From Aquatica leii (taxonomy: Eukaryota > Arthropoda > Insecta > Coleoptera > Lampyridae): a DNA stretch of 64,000 bases. The translations under genes and the position numbers were made by a program. Positions within the stretch are counted from its first letter, which is position 1. Every line of letters begins with the position of its first letter. Shown in pieces: positions 37,601 through 52,600 of the stretch. The stretch spans positions 168,594,882 to 168,658,881 of the forward strand of contig CM069433.1 in NCBI GenBank assembly GCA_035610365.1, in the 5' to 3' direction. Below the pieces are notes generated by a model that worked only from the letters and a program-made list of their open reading frames with translations, did no database searches and was not told the origin of the DNA.

Positions 37601-40600
37601 ACAGATAACGCAGTTGCCTGTTTTCCGAGTATACACCTTAAAATATGTTTAAGCATAACAATAAAAAAAACAAAAAATCAATCTCGATATAAGCGCTTGT
37701 ATCGTTACATGCCGTACGCTAATGAAGTATATCTATCTACGCATAAATTTTGAAGGAATACAGGTAATTGTGCTTAACTAATAATAACTACGCATGCTCA
37801 AGTACATGCCATGCTTAACGAACTAAATTAATAAAAATAAAATTAAGAAAGTTTCATAGCTTATCTTGGGTTCCTGAATCTGCGGTAAATTAACCAGGAC
37901 TACAAGTAGCAAGAATTTAGGTTCCTCCCGTAGTAGCAGCAACAATAAAACCACCAAACATTAACTGGTTGAATCACGCCTACTATCTCTGACAATTACA
38001 GTCCTTGCGTGGGGATACAACTTCCGTTTCGCTACTAAACCACCGGAAACGGTTACCTAATGACATGCGAATTACAATACGCAAAAAAACTAAGAGTAGC
38101 CAAGACAGTCCTTACAGAGTTATGATTTATCTAAGGGTACTACTGCTTCGAAATCCGCTAATGCGAGTGAAGACACCAAAACTACTATCGGAATTCTTCA
38201 TAAAAAGCAAGTAGTAGGCGAATTTTGAAATTTTAAAATCCCAAACTAGTGGATGCATAAACAAAATGCAGCTGGTTCCAAAAATTCGCTGTTCTCGTTT
38301 TCTATATAAAGATGGCTACCTCTTAATGCATTTTTATCATAAAGCATGCGTATAACGTAAAGTTGGTTTAACTTGTAAATAGTGTTTCACGTCCCGGAAA
38401 AAGCATAGAAAATAACTAATGCGTAAAAAAATATGGATAAGAATAATTAAACAAAATGATCGTAACACAATATTTCATGTTTTGAAGGATTACTTCATTG
38501 AAAAAGCAATCCCTTTATCAAATATAATATCAGTAGCTACAGATGGAGCACATGCCATCGTTGGACGTTATCGTGGATTTATAAGCTATTTAAAACAAAA
38601 TGTGTTAGGGGGGGGGGGTTAGCAATACATTGCGTCATCCATCGACAACATTTAGTTGCTAAAAATGTAAGTGTTAGATTGCATGAATCTCTTCAATTAG
38701 TCATTGATGCAGTAAACCTAATCCGAAGCAACGCGTTGAATACGCGGTTATTTGCGCAGTGTGAAGAAAATGGCAAACACTTTCATCAATTACTCCTTCA
38801 CACTGAAGTACCTTAGCTGTAGAAAAGCCTTATGTTTAACAAGATGTTTTGCACTTTTTGAGACTTTTAGAATTTCTGGATACTAAAGATAAAATCTTAA
38901 AAGACAATTTAATGAAGTGGAAAACAGACATCGCCTATTTAACAGATTTGTTTACAAAATTTAATATGGTTAACTTGCAGTTACAAGGCGACAGTCTAAA
39001 TTTGATTAAAACAAAGTCTATCTTATCAGCGTTTCTTGCCAGAGTTAAACTAATGAAGCAAAATATTGGACGGGGCAAATTTTCCCAGTTCCCCAATTTG
39101 TCACAGACAAACTGCCAGGACAACGACGTTTAAACCTACGTTCAACATTTAAATGCCCCCTATTCAGATTTTGAAACTAAGTTGGAGGATGTTTTGACTA
39201 TGGTAATACCACCGTGGATAATTAACCTATATGGTGACATAAAAGAAACGAATGTCATAATACAAGAGGAACTGACTGAACTAAGTACAAACTAAGAACT
39301 TCAGGTTCAGTTTAAAAACGGATATCAGCAATTCTGGCTGCAAAACAACATGCCCGTTACTTATCCCGTATTATGAAATATAGCGAGGAAATTTTTAATT
39401 TCCTTTCTATCGTCATACATAGTGGAAAGGGGGTTCAGCGCTGTTACCAATCTCCTAACGAAAAAAAAACAAACTGAACATCATTAGCCGAGGAGATTTA
39501 AGATGAAACCTTACAAAGTTGACATCAAACGTTGATAATTTATTATTAAAGTATCAGGTTTATCCTTCTCACTAAAAACATTTACTTATTGCTTAGTTTA
39601 TTTTATGTTTGTTTTATGTTACGTATATTTTATATAACAGATACAAAATTTTATTTTGAGTAGTTTAAATTTAAATTCAATTAATAAATGTGTAAAACTT
39701 AACATGTGTTTTTACTTTAAGTTTTTAACACTAATCTTCACTACAGTTAGAAATTTACAAAAAATCAGTATCAGGTAAGTAGGTGGTCTAGCCAAAACCG
39801 AAAAACATGGCAAGGGGTCTACGACACAAAAAAGTTTGGGAACCACTGCAGTCTGAAACATGCGTTCTGAAGGCCTCAACCGCTTCTTCAGGCGACAAAA
39901 ATCGTTGTTCACGTAGTTAATTATTAATTACTGGGAACAATAACAAGTCATTGGGTGCCAAGTCTTGGCTGTAAAGCGGATGACCCATCAATTCCATCTT
40001 TTGTGTGTCCGAATACTAGTTTGTTTCATGTGATGTGTGTGAGCTCTCATTGTCGTAATGCGAAATGATTCGTAGTTTTGGGTTGGTTTCTCTCAATTTA
40101 CCAAAAATTTCAACCAAAAAAATGGTCGTATACCACACGAAATTAACGGTATTTTGATTTTGGAGAGCTACAGTTGCCACATGACCCGATTTTGCGAAGA
40201 AAGACGCCACAATTTGAAAACGAACAGCTTTTGTTAGCTTTTCTTCATATAGAAACACTCAAACTGCCGATTGGTATTTTCTTTTTGGCTCATACGCATA
40301 AATCCACGACTCGTCACCTGTGACGATGCTGCATACTGCTTTGGATGCACCACAGTTGTATTTTGTAATAATTTTACGGTATCGATCGACACAAGCGTTT
40401 TTTTAGCATCTGTCAACAAATGTGGAATCCAACGCGCATACAGTTTCCGAACATCCAAATATTCATCCAAAATCTTATGTATACTGGTCATACTAGTGCT
40501 TAAACATCTCTCAATTTTACGATATCTCACATGACGATCTTCTTCAATTAATTTTCGCACAGCAACAATATTTTTCGGTACAACGACCAATTTTATAAGA

Positions 40601-43600
40601 CCTTCTTTAACTTCGACCGTGAGCAAACTACGGCCACTTTTAATTCAGTGTTCGGAAGTTAATTCCTTCTTATAGTCGAGATAAAATTTTGACTTACTGT
40701 AAACAACCGAAATAGCGCTCACACGTAAAAATGTTCTGAGTACGAGTAATGTCAAAAATGTCAAACTTTACATAAATAGTAACCTACGTAAAATATTTAG
40801 AAAAAGACATGCTGTTATACGTTTAAATGTGAACAAATCAATATAGAAGAGTTTTATTAACCCTTACATCCCAAAATATTTATTTTTTGGTTCAAAAAAA
40901 AAAAATAAATCGACGGATTTTGTTATTTCATGATTACAGGGTAATAGCTAAACATTTTGAATGCTTACAAAAATACTTCAGTATTTGCCTCGTTTAATTA
41001 ATGGTACATATTTTTTTAGTCTGAACAAAAGTAAATATCTAAAAATAAGTAATTTTTATGTGAAATGGAACGTGCAAATATTGCGATGTTAAGTAAAATG
41101 AATAAAACTAAAAAACGATTTAAAAACGATTATATATGACTGAATGTTGAGAATGAAAAATAAACACTTCTGATTGTGCATATCGAAAATTAATTCGGTA
41201 TTTCTTTAAAAACCACAATTTAGCCTCATTTCTTTCAGCTAATAGAAGAGAAAGCTTAGAAAAAAAAAACAAACAATTTATAATACTGATTTTTAATCCG
41301 AAAAAATTCTTTTAATTAAAACAAATCAAAACTAAAAAAAAATTAATTAATTTTAACAAGCGTCAATTTTCTTTTATAACAATTATAACAACTCAGTAGC
41401 ACCCGAGCATTAATGTAATACGACAAAAAAAATCATTTTGTACACGACTAATTGTAAGTCAAAGTAAGTCAACAAACAGCGTTTTGATAACGAAGTAAAA
41501 GAAAAGACGTTTCATTTATTTCAATCAATATATGTACGTAACTAACTATACAAATCAAAAGAAAGCTTTCTCTAAATATTATGAACATTGAAAATAGAGT
41601 TTTAGAAAAATCAATGATGCTAAAGATATTTTTAAAAAACGTATTTAATAATAGCAATGAACCAAAAATATTTAAAACATTTTGTTTTAAACTCAGCGTA
41701 TTCAAAATCATTGACACATATTTAGTAAAATTAGTCTTTCATGGAAGAATAATGGAAGAATAAGTTCATTAATAAATTAAAAAATTACAATTTAGTTAAT
41801 TCAAGAGTAACTCTCAAATGCAATCAACTAAAAAACAGTTGGTAACTACCTAAGTATCATAAAAAAGAAAAAACATTCTAAAGCAGAAACCAAAGCAACG
41901 TAATAACACAAATTTAATTATTGTAGAAGGTATTTTTTTCTTAATATTAAAACTTTTTTTCGTATATTATGTAACAGATACAATAATCTGATAAAGCAGC
42001 ACATAATGTTAAGTTGTTATTGTGTTTCATAATAGAGTAAACATAATGGTCCTTATAAAGAAATTGAAAATTAAATTCGTAAAAAATTATTTCTTAATTT
42101 ATAATTTGCTATTTTTTCGTAAACATAATTGACACAAAATCGAATTCGTTAATTTGCTTTTGCTTTCCAATCAATCACCTTTCGCACAAAATGATTTGAA
42201 AGTCTTACCTTATCAACGCTAGGACCACCTTCCGTAACGAAACGGACTACGACTGGCTTTTCAGATCCAGCGACAAATCCAAAACCCATAACCGGCGATC
42301 GTTCCAGAGTGACAGAACGAGGTTCCGGTATAGGAATCGGTTCCATATTTCTCACAGAAGGATTTTCATACGTAGTGGTTTTATTCACATGACTAAAAAA
42401 GAGAGAAAAACATCATTAATCTCCAAAGTTAAACAGATGTAATAATCTTTCGTTTGCTACATTGAGAAAAATTTAAGAACGGTAGACAGGTAATTTTGTG
42501 TCGAAATTCCCTCAAGGATAGAAAAAAGCACAGGTCAATAATTGACGGATTATGCGAAACATGAAAAGTAGATTACGCGAAAAGCTCGCATTTGAAAAAT
42601 TTCATTTCAGACAGAAAAAAATTCTTTTATGAAACACGCATTAGTGTAACTTATTAAGGGAACTTTAACCTTCCATTCTTTTTGCTGAATAACGAATGAT
42701 AAAAAAATTTAAATTAATTTAAAAATATGGCCAATATGAAAACAATTTAATGCCTAAGTAAATCTATTGCGTAGAATTTTACGAAAATTAAATTTAAGAA
42801 AAGATAAATTAATTTTGAGAAAACTTTAGTTAGGTGTGTGTTGACGATTATTTTCGTAATTCAATTTTTTTTCTAAGAGTTACAAAAGCATTAAAACAAT
42901 CGATATAATAAAAAAGATAAGTTCTAATGAGAATTAAATTACTGCAATAATAAATTATATCCTTAAATATGTTAACATGGTATTAATAGCGACAATACGT
43001 AAAAGATAAAAACATTATTCGAATTTAGACCATATTAGATTCGTTTCTGTTTTTTCTAGATACTATAATACATTAAAAACACAATTAAAAGTATAATTGT
43101 TTTTTTAATTATAATAAATAACGGTCGATTAATATGAATCTCAAAATATAGGATTACTAAAATAGAACAAATCGTTTTTTACTCTTTTTTAATATGAAAA
43201 TTGTTCTTGCGCCATCCGTTATACTCTTTTTACGCTTTTTAAAATCTTATTATTTTCCGTAAGTAGTTTCACACCAATTTCCGGTTTCGTATATTTAATT
43301 CCTTTATTGCAAGACGCCCTGTTTTAATTTAATTTTATGAGTAAATTAATTTTTAATAATCATAATGGTCGGGAAATATGCAAAATGCATATACAGTGCA
43401 TACGTTCATATTCTGACAAAATTCCATAAATGCATACGCGTACTTTCATCGATTTTCAGAATTAAACTACATATTTAATAAAAAGTAAAATTAAAATTTT
43501 CGTAATACAATAAAACCTCTAAATAGTCACCATGAAAATTGTGGTAAAAATGAAAATTTAGTGCCTTTCTGTATTATAATAAATCTAAATAATACAAATT

Positions 43601-46600
43601 TTTTAAAAATAATTTTTGTATGCAGTTTTTAAATTTTTTACGAAACTTGAGATTTTCATTTAATCAAAATTTATACAAATTTAACTAATTGAGTTAATCA
43701 TTAAATTACAATTCAGTGCAAATATACTTAATACGATTTTTTATTAATCCCCGACATCTGTGTTTAAATTAAAAGACAATAGATTTATTTTAGCAAATGA
43801 ATTTTATGACATTTACAATGACAAAATAAAGAATTATTTTTTATGAATTTTTGATCCACAAAATTAGCATTCATTCAAAGAGCATTTAATTTATATTTTA
43901 ATCGTTAACATGTAAAGAAACTAAATCGCAACTTGACCGACAATAAATGGTCAAATGGCGTGTATTTTTTTAAGTAAAATCTTTGTGGAAACCTCCGTGA
44001 GCGTTATACGGAGGCGGCCGCTATTAAGAGAGTAATTTTTACTAATATTCTTGTATAATTCAGTTTGTAAAATTGAAAAAATCGATTACGTTTTTTAACT
44101 TTTTTTACAACATTCTATAAACTTTTTCTATTCTTAGGTTGTGTGTAAAAAAACTTTAAGTTGATCAACTACCTACATAAAAATCGTAAATTAAAGGCTC
44201 AAGATTTGGTTTAGCAGCACATCACAAACAAACCAAACCAAGCTATCAGGTCAGGAAAATTTCAACCACGACTTATGCAGTTTGCTGGTGGGTTGGAATA
44301 TCCCAATACCTAAATTTAAAAGTACATTATTTTGACAATGTTTAACAAAGTCTGCAAATAAGATGTTCATGTACTTTCTGCCACGACGAAAAATATGTTG
44401 ACTCTAGCTACGTGCGAGATCGAACTCAACGGTTCCTATTAATTTGACTAGATCATAGTATAAAAAATTTCATCATTTATTTTCACAATTACAACCGGAC
44501 CTAGAAAGATTTTGGGGTTATTTTCATTTGAGTAAAAACACTTTCAAGTACATCTTTAAAAAAATCGTCGTTTGCAAAAGCGAAACACTGATTACCGTAT
44601 GGCTATTACTTCAGCAATGCTTAAAATATTTTAAAAATGTTTTATATCTTCTTAAGTAAATTTTTCGATATCAATTACTTCCAACATTCCGCTCGAAACA
44701 TCTTCAAAACACAAATCAATCTGTCTTCTATAGCTTTGCTCCGCTCAGACACCCTATGATTCACTCGGCTACGCGTGGTGTGTCAACACTTTCTATCTAA
44801 ATTCAAGTTTCTGACAAAAACGCTATATTACAAACTTGATTATTTTGTAACGTCCCGTTAGAGTTCATTACATTTAAAATTCTATTTTGCATTCACGTAC
44901 TAATTTGCATTTAAATTTATTCAGTTTGGCAACGTCGCGTCGTATTTTGAATCGACCGACCAATCGATTTTTGTTCGCACTTCCGTTTAAGCCATCTTTA
45001 GACCTTACACGTAGTAGTGGTGCAAGGAAGATAAATTTTCTTAATTATGGCGTAAAAACGCATACAAACTAATTTTTATTCATTCCAACTAATTGCTGGT
45101 GAGTTTATCTTTATTTCGATATAATTTTTCTATTGAATTCAACATTTTCAGTGATTTCACAATGTTACAAGACTGTTGTATCTAAAGCAACGTAAGTAAT
45201 TTCATGTCGATTAAAAACCATTCTAATTATGTATATTTAAGGTCTTCTTCTTTTTTTATTATTTACTGGATTTTCCGTTAATGGAGTTTTTTATTTACTG
45301 GATCTTTTCTTTTATTTTATTTACTAGATTTATACCCATTGGTTTTATGCCTGCTGTTGTACTTTCAAATCTACCTTTGTTTGATTCGTTATTTCGTGCT
45401 GGATGAATCTTATCAATTCAACAAAGAATGTGCTAAAAATAGAAGATATCAGATAACGTCATATCATATATGGTGAGTCAACTAGAAGTTATGAAACTAC
45501 TTATTACATTTTAAATTCAAGTTAATTAAATTGTGTGTGCAAATAAATTAAAGGAATTCACGCCTGTGTTTTATATTTTCATTCAGGCTCACACCATATT
45601 TTTATTGTATGTTTTTATTTTTTATTACAATTTAAAGTTTAAACTGTAGTGATATTTACCGGATATTTAGTTTCTCTTAAGGAGTTGCAAAAAACCAATA
45701 CTTTAACTATATCTAGATTAGTACACGAATCCTTTTCTAATTTTTTGCTGAACTGGTAACAACAATAAAAATTAGATTAACGTTAAGCGATGCTACGCCA
45801 TACAAGATGCCAACAGGACAAAATTTCTCAATTTAATATTATACATTTGGTACATGCTGTATAAAAATTCTGCACCGTATTAAAAAAATTAAAATGATCA
45901 AAAAATAGTGCATATAAATAATATTACCAATATAAAAAATTTCAGAGTGAATGATGATTTTAATTTACAGTTAACACATTTATATTTGATCAATTGATGT
46001 ATTGTGAAGTGGAACGCACATTTTCCGCCTACAAATTAGCGTTAACAGCTAGACGGCAAAGTTTTATTTTTGATAACTTAAAAACTCTTAATATATTATT
46101 TCAACTGTAATAAATAAATAATTTATAGTATAATTAATAAATGTTTTTTAATTGTCTTTATTTTTATACACTGCGGCCTTCTTGATCCTTTTGTGCACCT
46201 CCGATTTATTACTCCCTCAACAGTTCTGTTTCGCACAATGAGGTTTAGAAGCTTATTCCAAGGTGATTTTTTCAATTCACCATCGGTTAGATTTGGTTTG
46301 CCGAGAATCGTTGTGCGTTGCATTTGATATGCTTCGCATTTACATAGCAGATGATGGGGAGTCTCGTGATTCACCAAGCATCCGCGGCATAAAAGGCTAC
46401 TTTACAGTCGCATTATTTGCATATGTCTGTTAAGGCCACAGTGCCTTGTTAGTAATCCTGTGAGTTTCCTTAACTTTTGTCGACTCATGCTTGATAGTGC
46501 ATTTTGAGTGTTTGATTGCGGCTCTGTAAGGAAAAATTTTGCGTGCCTGATCCCTGAAGAGTTTTCCTATAGTTTTTTATTTTGCGCTGCTAGTTTGAAG

Positions 46601-49600
46601 ACGGGTTCAGGTCGAATATATCCCTGTTGTGTCCGCCTTTAGGTTTTCTTTTATTCTGGTCTTTTGGTATCCAGATGAACTGCACTGGTTGGCAGTTGCC
46701 AATATTACTGTTTATGCATGACATAATCAGTTTATATTTTATTACTGGCAATTTTAGCGCTAATAGTGCTGCTTGGCTACCAGACATTTTCGATATCGGA
46801 CCCCTTTGCGTATGATTTTGAGTCGATAATATTCTTGACACACCAGTCAATAGCAGCAACTTTAACTTAAAAAGTGGACGCATATTTACTAAAGGTCAGC
46901 GAAAATTGCTTCCCATGGTGCCTGCCTTCGTATATTCCTGCACGGTACCGTTGCAATTTAACACCCAATTTTTGTCCACTAGTCTCGTCTCGTGACGATA
47001 TTATAAATTTAAATTTCTTTAAGATTGTTTCTTCACGCATCACGTTGTATATACCTGGTTTGTTTTTGCCGACAATTAACGTGTGTTCATTAATCTGCAG
47101 TCTGCATGCTGTTTGTTTTGGTTGCATCATTACAACTAGGTGTAATGATGGAAGTGAAATAGTGCTTCCATGGCCGTTGTGGGTGGAGTTCTCATCGCTT
47201 CTGTGATCAGCAGACATGCCATTCTCTGTATTTTGCTTAGCATAGCCGTTGTGCTTTTCAAGTTGGTTCTCCTACCCCATACAAGTGCATCGTATGTGAT
47301 GATAGGTTTTGTTACCACAGCATATAACTACTTAGTCATTGTGGGCTTCAATCCTGCCGACCATCCATTTGGTTGTATTGAGAACCCTGATGGCCATTGT
47401 TGTGACTTTTTCTAGATGAGCGTTAAAGGTCAGTCTAGTATCAAGAGCGAATCCCAGGTATTTGATTTCTTTTGTCAACGAAAGCGTGACTCCGTACATC
47501 GTAGGTAGTTTTACGTAATCCGTTTTCCGTCGTATGGTAAACGGAACAATTGCTGTCTTGGTTGAGTTTGCTGATAAGATAAGCACCCAATGCAATATCA
47601 GTGTATTGAATTGCATTTTTTATCTCCTTGCTAATTAGTGAATTGATAGCTAGCAAGATTTTCCGGATTGGTAAACATACTGGTTTCAGTGCAGAAGCGA
47701 AGCGTTTAGTGACATGTCCCGTAAATACCTGTTGACTATTGCTTGCTTTAAATGCGGATTTTAATGAATTAGCAATACTCTCCGTCATTAATTCTAGCTC
47801 GTGCGTTAATCTTGCAACTGTAGGACGGTCCCTGATTTGGTCAGCTAAAGTTTCGTTGAACAAATACCGCTTGGTTTTCCTCGGGTTTCTGTATTTCATT
47901 ACGACTTTTTCGTCTGGTTCAACGTTGAATCAATTGTATCTCCGATCAGATAAAACAGGTTCATCTGATACATGGCACATTTTTATCACTTTGCTCGCCT
48001 TTGGACAAGGTCAATAACTTCACTGCGCGACACGGTTATAAACGTAAGAGTATCTCCGTAATTTACTATGTATAAGTTGCCTTTTCGAATAAATTCTAAA
48101 AGTTTTTCACCTCTGGGATTTGTGTTTGTGCTCTCTCACAAGGTGTGGACTGTTAATCAGCCGTTGAATTTCCTCAGGCGGTGGTGCTCCTGTCTGATCG
48201 TAGAGAAGGTAACCAGATCCGATAATGAACTCTCTCCTAATGGCTTCCTCTACTACAAATATTTGAGCTGCCACTAGATCTCTAGAACATAAATCTCACA
48301 ATGAAATTAAGTTTAAAGCATTTTTTACAATAATGCATGTGCGAAGGTTGTGCACAAGTTGGGCTGCAAGCAGCCATCTACTTGGACAGTTCAATCTTCT
48401 TATTTCTCCTTTGTGTATCCATGACTCATAGACAAAGGCAATATCAATGTGTTTCACAATGTAAGCACCGAGGGCCACTAAGGCTACCCTGCAGTGATGT
48501 ATATTTATCTGAACAACTTTGAGCATTAGATTTGCCGTCAGTACGTTCTTTCCGGTTCTAGATAATAATAATAAATAATAATAATAATTCAAAATGTAAT
48601 AATTTTAAATATCCAATAGTATTAAATAAATCAGAACAAAAATTCAAATTCGCAAGGACTCAATTGTAGTTGCTACATGAGAAGCGTTGATATTTAAATT
48701 CAATAGAGAGATATTAAATACAAAATAAAATGAAGAAAATGGTAGTTAAGAATTTTCTTTTTATTTCTTAGATCGGAATGATCCGTTTGAACGCGATTGT
48801 TGTAACGCAATATCTTTAAATGTAGAGAACTTTGTACAAATAGACGTTTGAACGCAAGCCGCACTTTTTTTCTATAGAAAATAAGTAAGTAAGAGTTACA
48901 ACAGCAGGTTCATTTTTTTATCTTTGTGGTGTCTAAAGATATCGAGCGAAAATTTGGTTTAGTACGATTATTTGATGTATATTTGGTGTATGTGTGGTCA
49001 ATTATGCTAAAAATAAATTTTTATCTGTACTGAAAAAAAAATTGAGTGCGTTACTCTTTCGCTAATAAAAAAACTTACAGCTACAGCAGCAGGTAACGTA
49101 AACCTTTATTTGATTTGCGTTTTTCATATACTTACACGTGATTTATGTTGACTCTACTTTATGGGTGTTTCTGTATCTACTGTATACAACGTGCTAACTG
49201 AATATAACACAGATTTTCCGAAAGTGTACCGTAGAGGTCAGGGCCAATATTAGATAATGTTACGGATGAAATGAAAAACGCCCTAAGACACGCATACTTT
49301 CCTTCTACGCAATGAACAGTACAACAAGTACAAAAAGTTATGGCTTGTATTACCAAAGATGCCAAACCTAAAGTAACTACGTTACAAACATTATTGAAAG
49401 AAATTAGGTTTAGACTACTTAAACAAAAGAAAAGTATTGTGTTTGCAATATACATTATTTTATAGGTACAGAAAAATAAATCGCAACAATATGCTACTTG
49501 AAAAAAATGATATAGCGTCGAGAAGACGAATCCTTTAGGAAATAAGAAAGTATAGAGAACACAACTTGAGTTAATGCTGGTTGCTACAAAAATTTGAACA

Positions 49601-52600
49601 AATACAACAACTGAAACAGCATGGCAAACTTCACTTCAAAATCCTTCTGGTAAAGACAAACGATTAATTATACTACATATAAATCAGATATAGCATTTTT
49701 TGAAAACGGTTTGTTTATTTTCGAATCGAAAAGAAACTGTCGACTACCATGAAGAAATGAATTCTGGAGTATTCGAACACTGGTTTGAGTCGGTGCTAAG
49801 TAACTTAGAAGAAGGTGCTCTAATAATGTTAGATAATGTAGTAGCCAACGTTTTTCCAGATAATTTGAAAAACTCTATACAGCATGTGATTAAATTAGGA
49901 TAAGATATATTGCAGACAAACCTCATATTAAAGTTTCCGCATACATTTATATGCCGTTCGAAAAATATTAAATGTAATGTATTTATTACTTGCTGTTGGT
50001 TATTATAATAACGATTTTTTTAAAAATATTCAATACATAATCCTTTATATTTCTAACAAATAAGAAAAGAAAAGTTTAAAGTTTTCAAGAGATAGATATG
50101 GTAGTGCCGGTTAGAACATTTATTTAAAAGCAAAGTTTTAATGTGCTTTAGACTTTACATCTCATTAATTAGTGATTACCAGAAGGGGGATATAAACCGT
50201 TTGATTATAGCAAAAGTAACAGTTAAGCTTAATGTGTCAAAGTCTATATAACCAAAAGTTTTAAATATTATTTTTAATAATAGAAAATGCTACTTTAATA
50301 CAATTTAAACCGTCCTATCATTAGGTAAAATATCAATCAAAAAGTCAAATATTGAAATACTTGCAAAGAATGTTTTTTAATTTTGCGAGAAACGTGCAAC
50401 AGTGAATTTCAAGTATTACTAGATTTTTAATTTTCTTAATTGCACAATAATAAACTTTAATGTTTAAAAAATGTTTCTTTTGAAAAAGAAAACATTATGA
50501 GAGTGCGTGAATATTCTAAATTTCAAAAGTAAGTAATGTAATCATAATGAAAAGAATAATAGTTTATTTTATATTTTTTATTATCTCATGTATAAGACAT
50601 ACTAGATAAACATGAGTAAAACACGATGGCAGAGCCATCTCATAGTATAAATTTACTATGCAAACTTATTTGAATTACGTGGGTATAAAATCAACTATAT
50701 CGCTATAGCAATTTTGTTAAACAACATACGGCTATTTTTGTACTTAACTCTATCATATAGATTGACTTATCCCTGCTGGTTCTAAGCACGGGCCAAGAAA
50801 AAAGTTCAGAGCATGTTATTTGTCTAGCACAAAAAAAACAAAATTATATTCGTATCAAAAATGAAAGCTCGGAATACAAGAAACTTCCAAGAAAATCCTC
50901 GCTGGAAAAATGACAAGCAGATCGATCAAAAAGAATACAATAAGATTAGTACCAAGACATTTTTATGGAATTTGGAAAATATAAAGTTAATTCAATCACT
51001 GCTGCATCTAGAGCCTTAAAAACAAACAAGTACAAGCTAACGTCGGGATTTGTAACTAAACAACAAAATACTTATATAAAAAAGTCTTTTTTTTTGTTTT
51101 AACGTACAAAAACATCGATAAATTTGAAACAAGCAAGTTTGACAAATGTATCCCGTTTTATATCTTTTCTACCTTTTTACCTCTTTTAAATTCTGTGTAT
51201 CCATATTGGTAATACAATTTTTCAATTTTTTTTAAACTCTTTTGGCACACCCTTTCGCTTTATTGAATTGTTTGAATTTTATTGATTATATTGGCCAGAA
51301 AATAAGAATAAAATCCCTAACATTTTGAAATTAAACTATCCCACCACACTTATAAACCCAATTATTTAGTCTTATAACCCACAAAAAAACAACCAAAAAG
51401 TAAATAAACCAAATGATACAGTTGTTCGTAAATATCACACCTTACCTTTGGTCAATGATTTGTCTTTTAAGCTTACCAAAGTATTACAAGATGAAAATTG
51501 CAGGATAACCTATAAAATTCATAAAAACATTGGTCAATTGTACAACAAATTAAAAGGCAAAGAAACCAAAGAACACCAAAAGGACCTCGTCTATCAAGTA
51601 AACTGTACAAATTGTAATAAAGTATATATAGGTACTACGAAAACTTTTATTAAAACGAGGATGGGTAATTACAATAGTAATATTAAAATAGCTAAAAAGG
51701 CAATATTTCTAATATTACTAAATTAACGGAACATGTTATAAATAATTCACATGATGTAGATACAACAAATCCAGTGATTTTATGTAAAGAAACTGATTAC
51801 AAAAATTTATTATTTATAAATTGTTGTAATTAGTGGTAACTTAATTTTATACAAAATATTTTTATTGCTGTTTATGGTTGTAATCAATTTTTTACGCAGG
51901 ATTATGATAACAATATTTAGCGAAACGTCGCCTGTTCTAATTTAAACAAATTTCAATTAAAATTGTTATGCCGAATTCGGGTTGTTGTGTAATTTATCGT
52001 TTATAATTAAAAGTAATACACGGCTGTGTGAAGAAAATACTTTATAGATTATATATTTTTAATTATTTATAAACCTTGCTTCTCTTTCTTTGTCTTTTAA
52101 GTGTCTCTTAATTTTGTATTTAACGGTTAATTCTACTGTTTTCTATATTTTTTTTTCCGTTTTGTATTTGTTATCGCAAAGTCAATCATCGATTCTCCTT
52201 TTGAACTTATGTATAAAAAATCTCCTTTGACGCCTTTCTCTTAATTACTATTAAATATCTCTTTTTTGTCAGATTTTCAACATTTTTTGTTCTACATTTC
52301 ATGTATGTTACTTTTCTTTCATTTTTTGTTTATTGTAGCGTTTTTGACGTCTTTGCTTTTCTTTTATTTTTAGTTTTTAACTGCTTTAGTTTTTTCCTTC
52401 AGTTTCTCATCAGTATTGAATTTTTTCTCTGCCTGAGAAGTATATCTCCTCTTCATTTGTCATATTCCAGTACTATACTAGTATAGTGCTACTAGTATAC
52501 AAGTTTTTTGGTTGATACGGCTCATTCAGTGTTGAAACTGACATTAAACATTCAAACGACTGAAAAATTTACATAAAATATTGCAAAATACTCAGCAATG

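Larger units (their letters stand above)
31331..39850 (+). mobile_element. hAT transposon (ZBED5/SCAND3-like) carrying nested insertions
   Basis: Left end cagtgattcccaaag (31331); right end, reverse-complemented, cagtggttcccaaac (39848 inward). Flanks ctctaaaa (31323-31330) and gtctgaaa (39851-39858) match 6/8 and fall precisely where the surrounding mariner gene is cut, which supports them as the target duplication. It carries the transposase at 36588-39545 and a probable 5' leader at about 35385-35595. It was later invaded by the Mutator-like element (31525-35241), a TIR element (35772-36290) and an unclassified insertion (about 37222-38465). Confidence 0.85.

Noticed and set aside
44887..45072. 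61-codon ORF resembling a LINE ORF2 tail
   Set aside because: Similarity too vague from memory; no neighbouring RT sequence.
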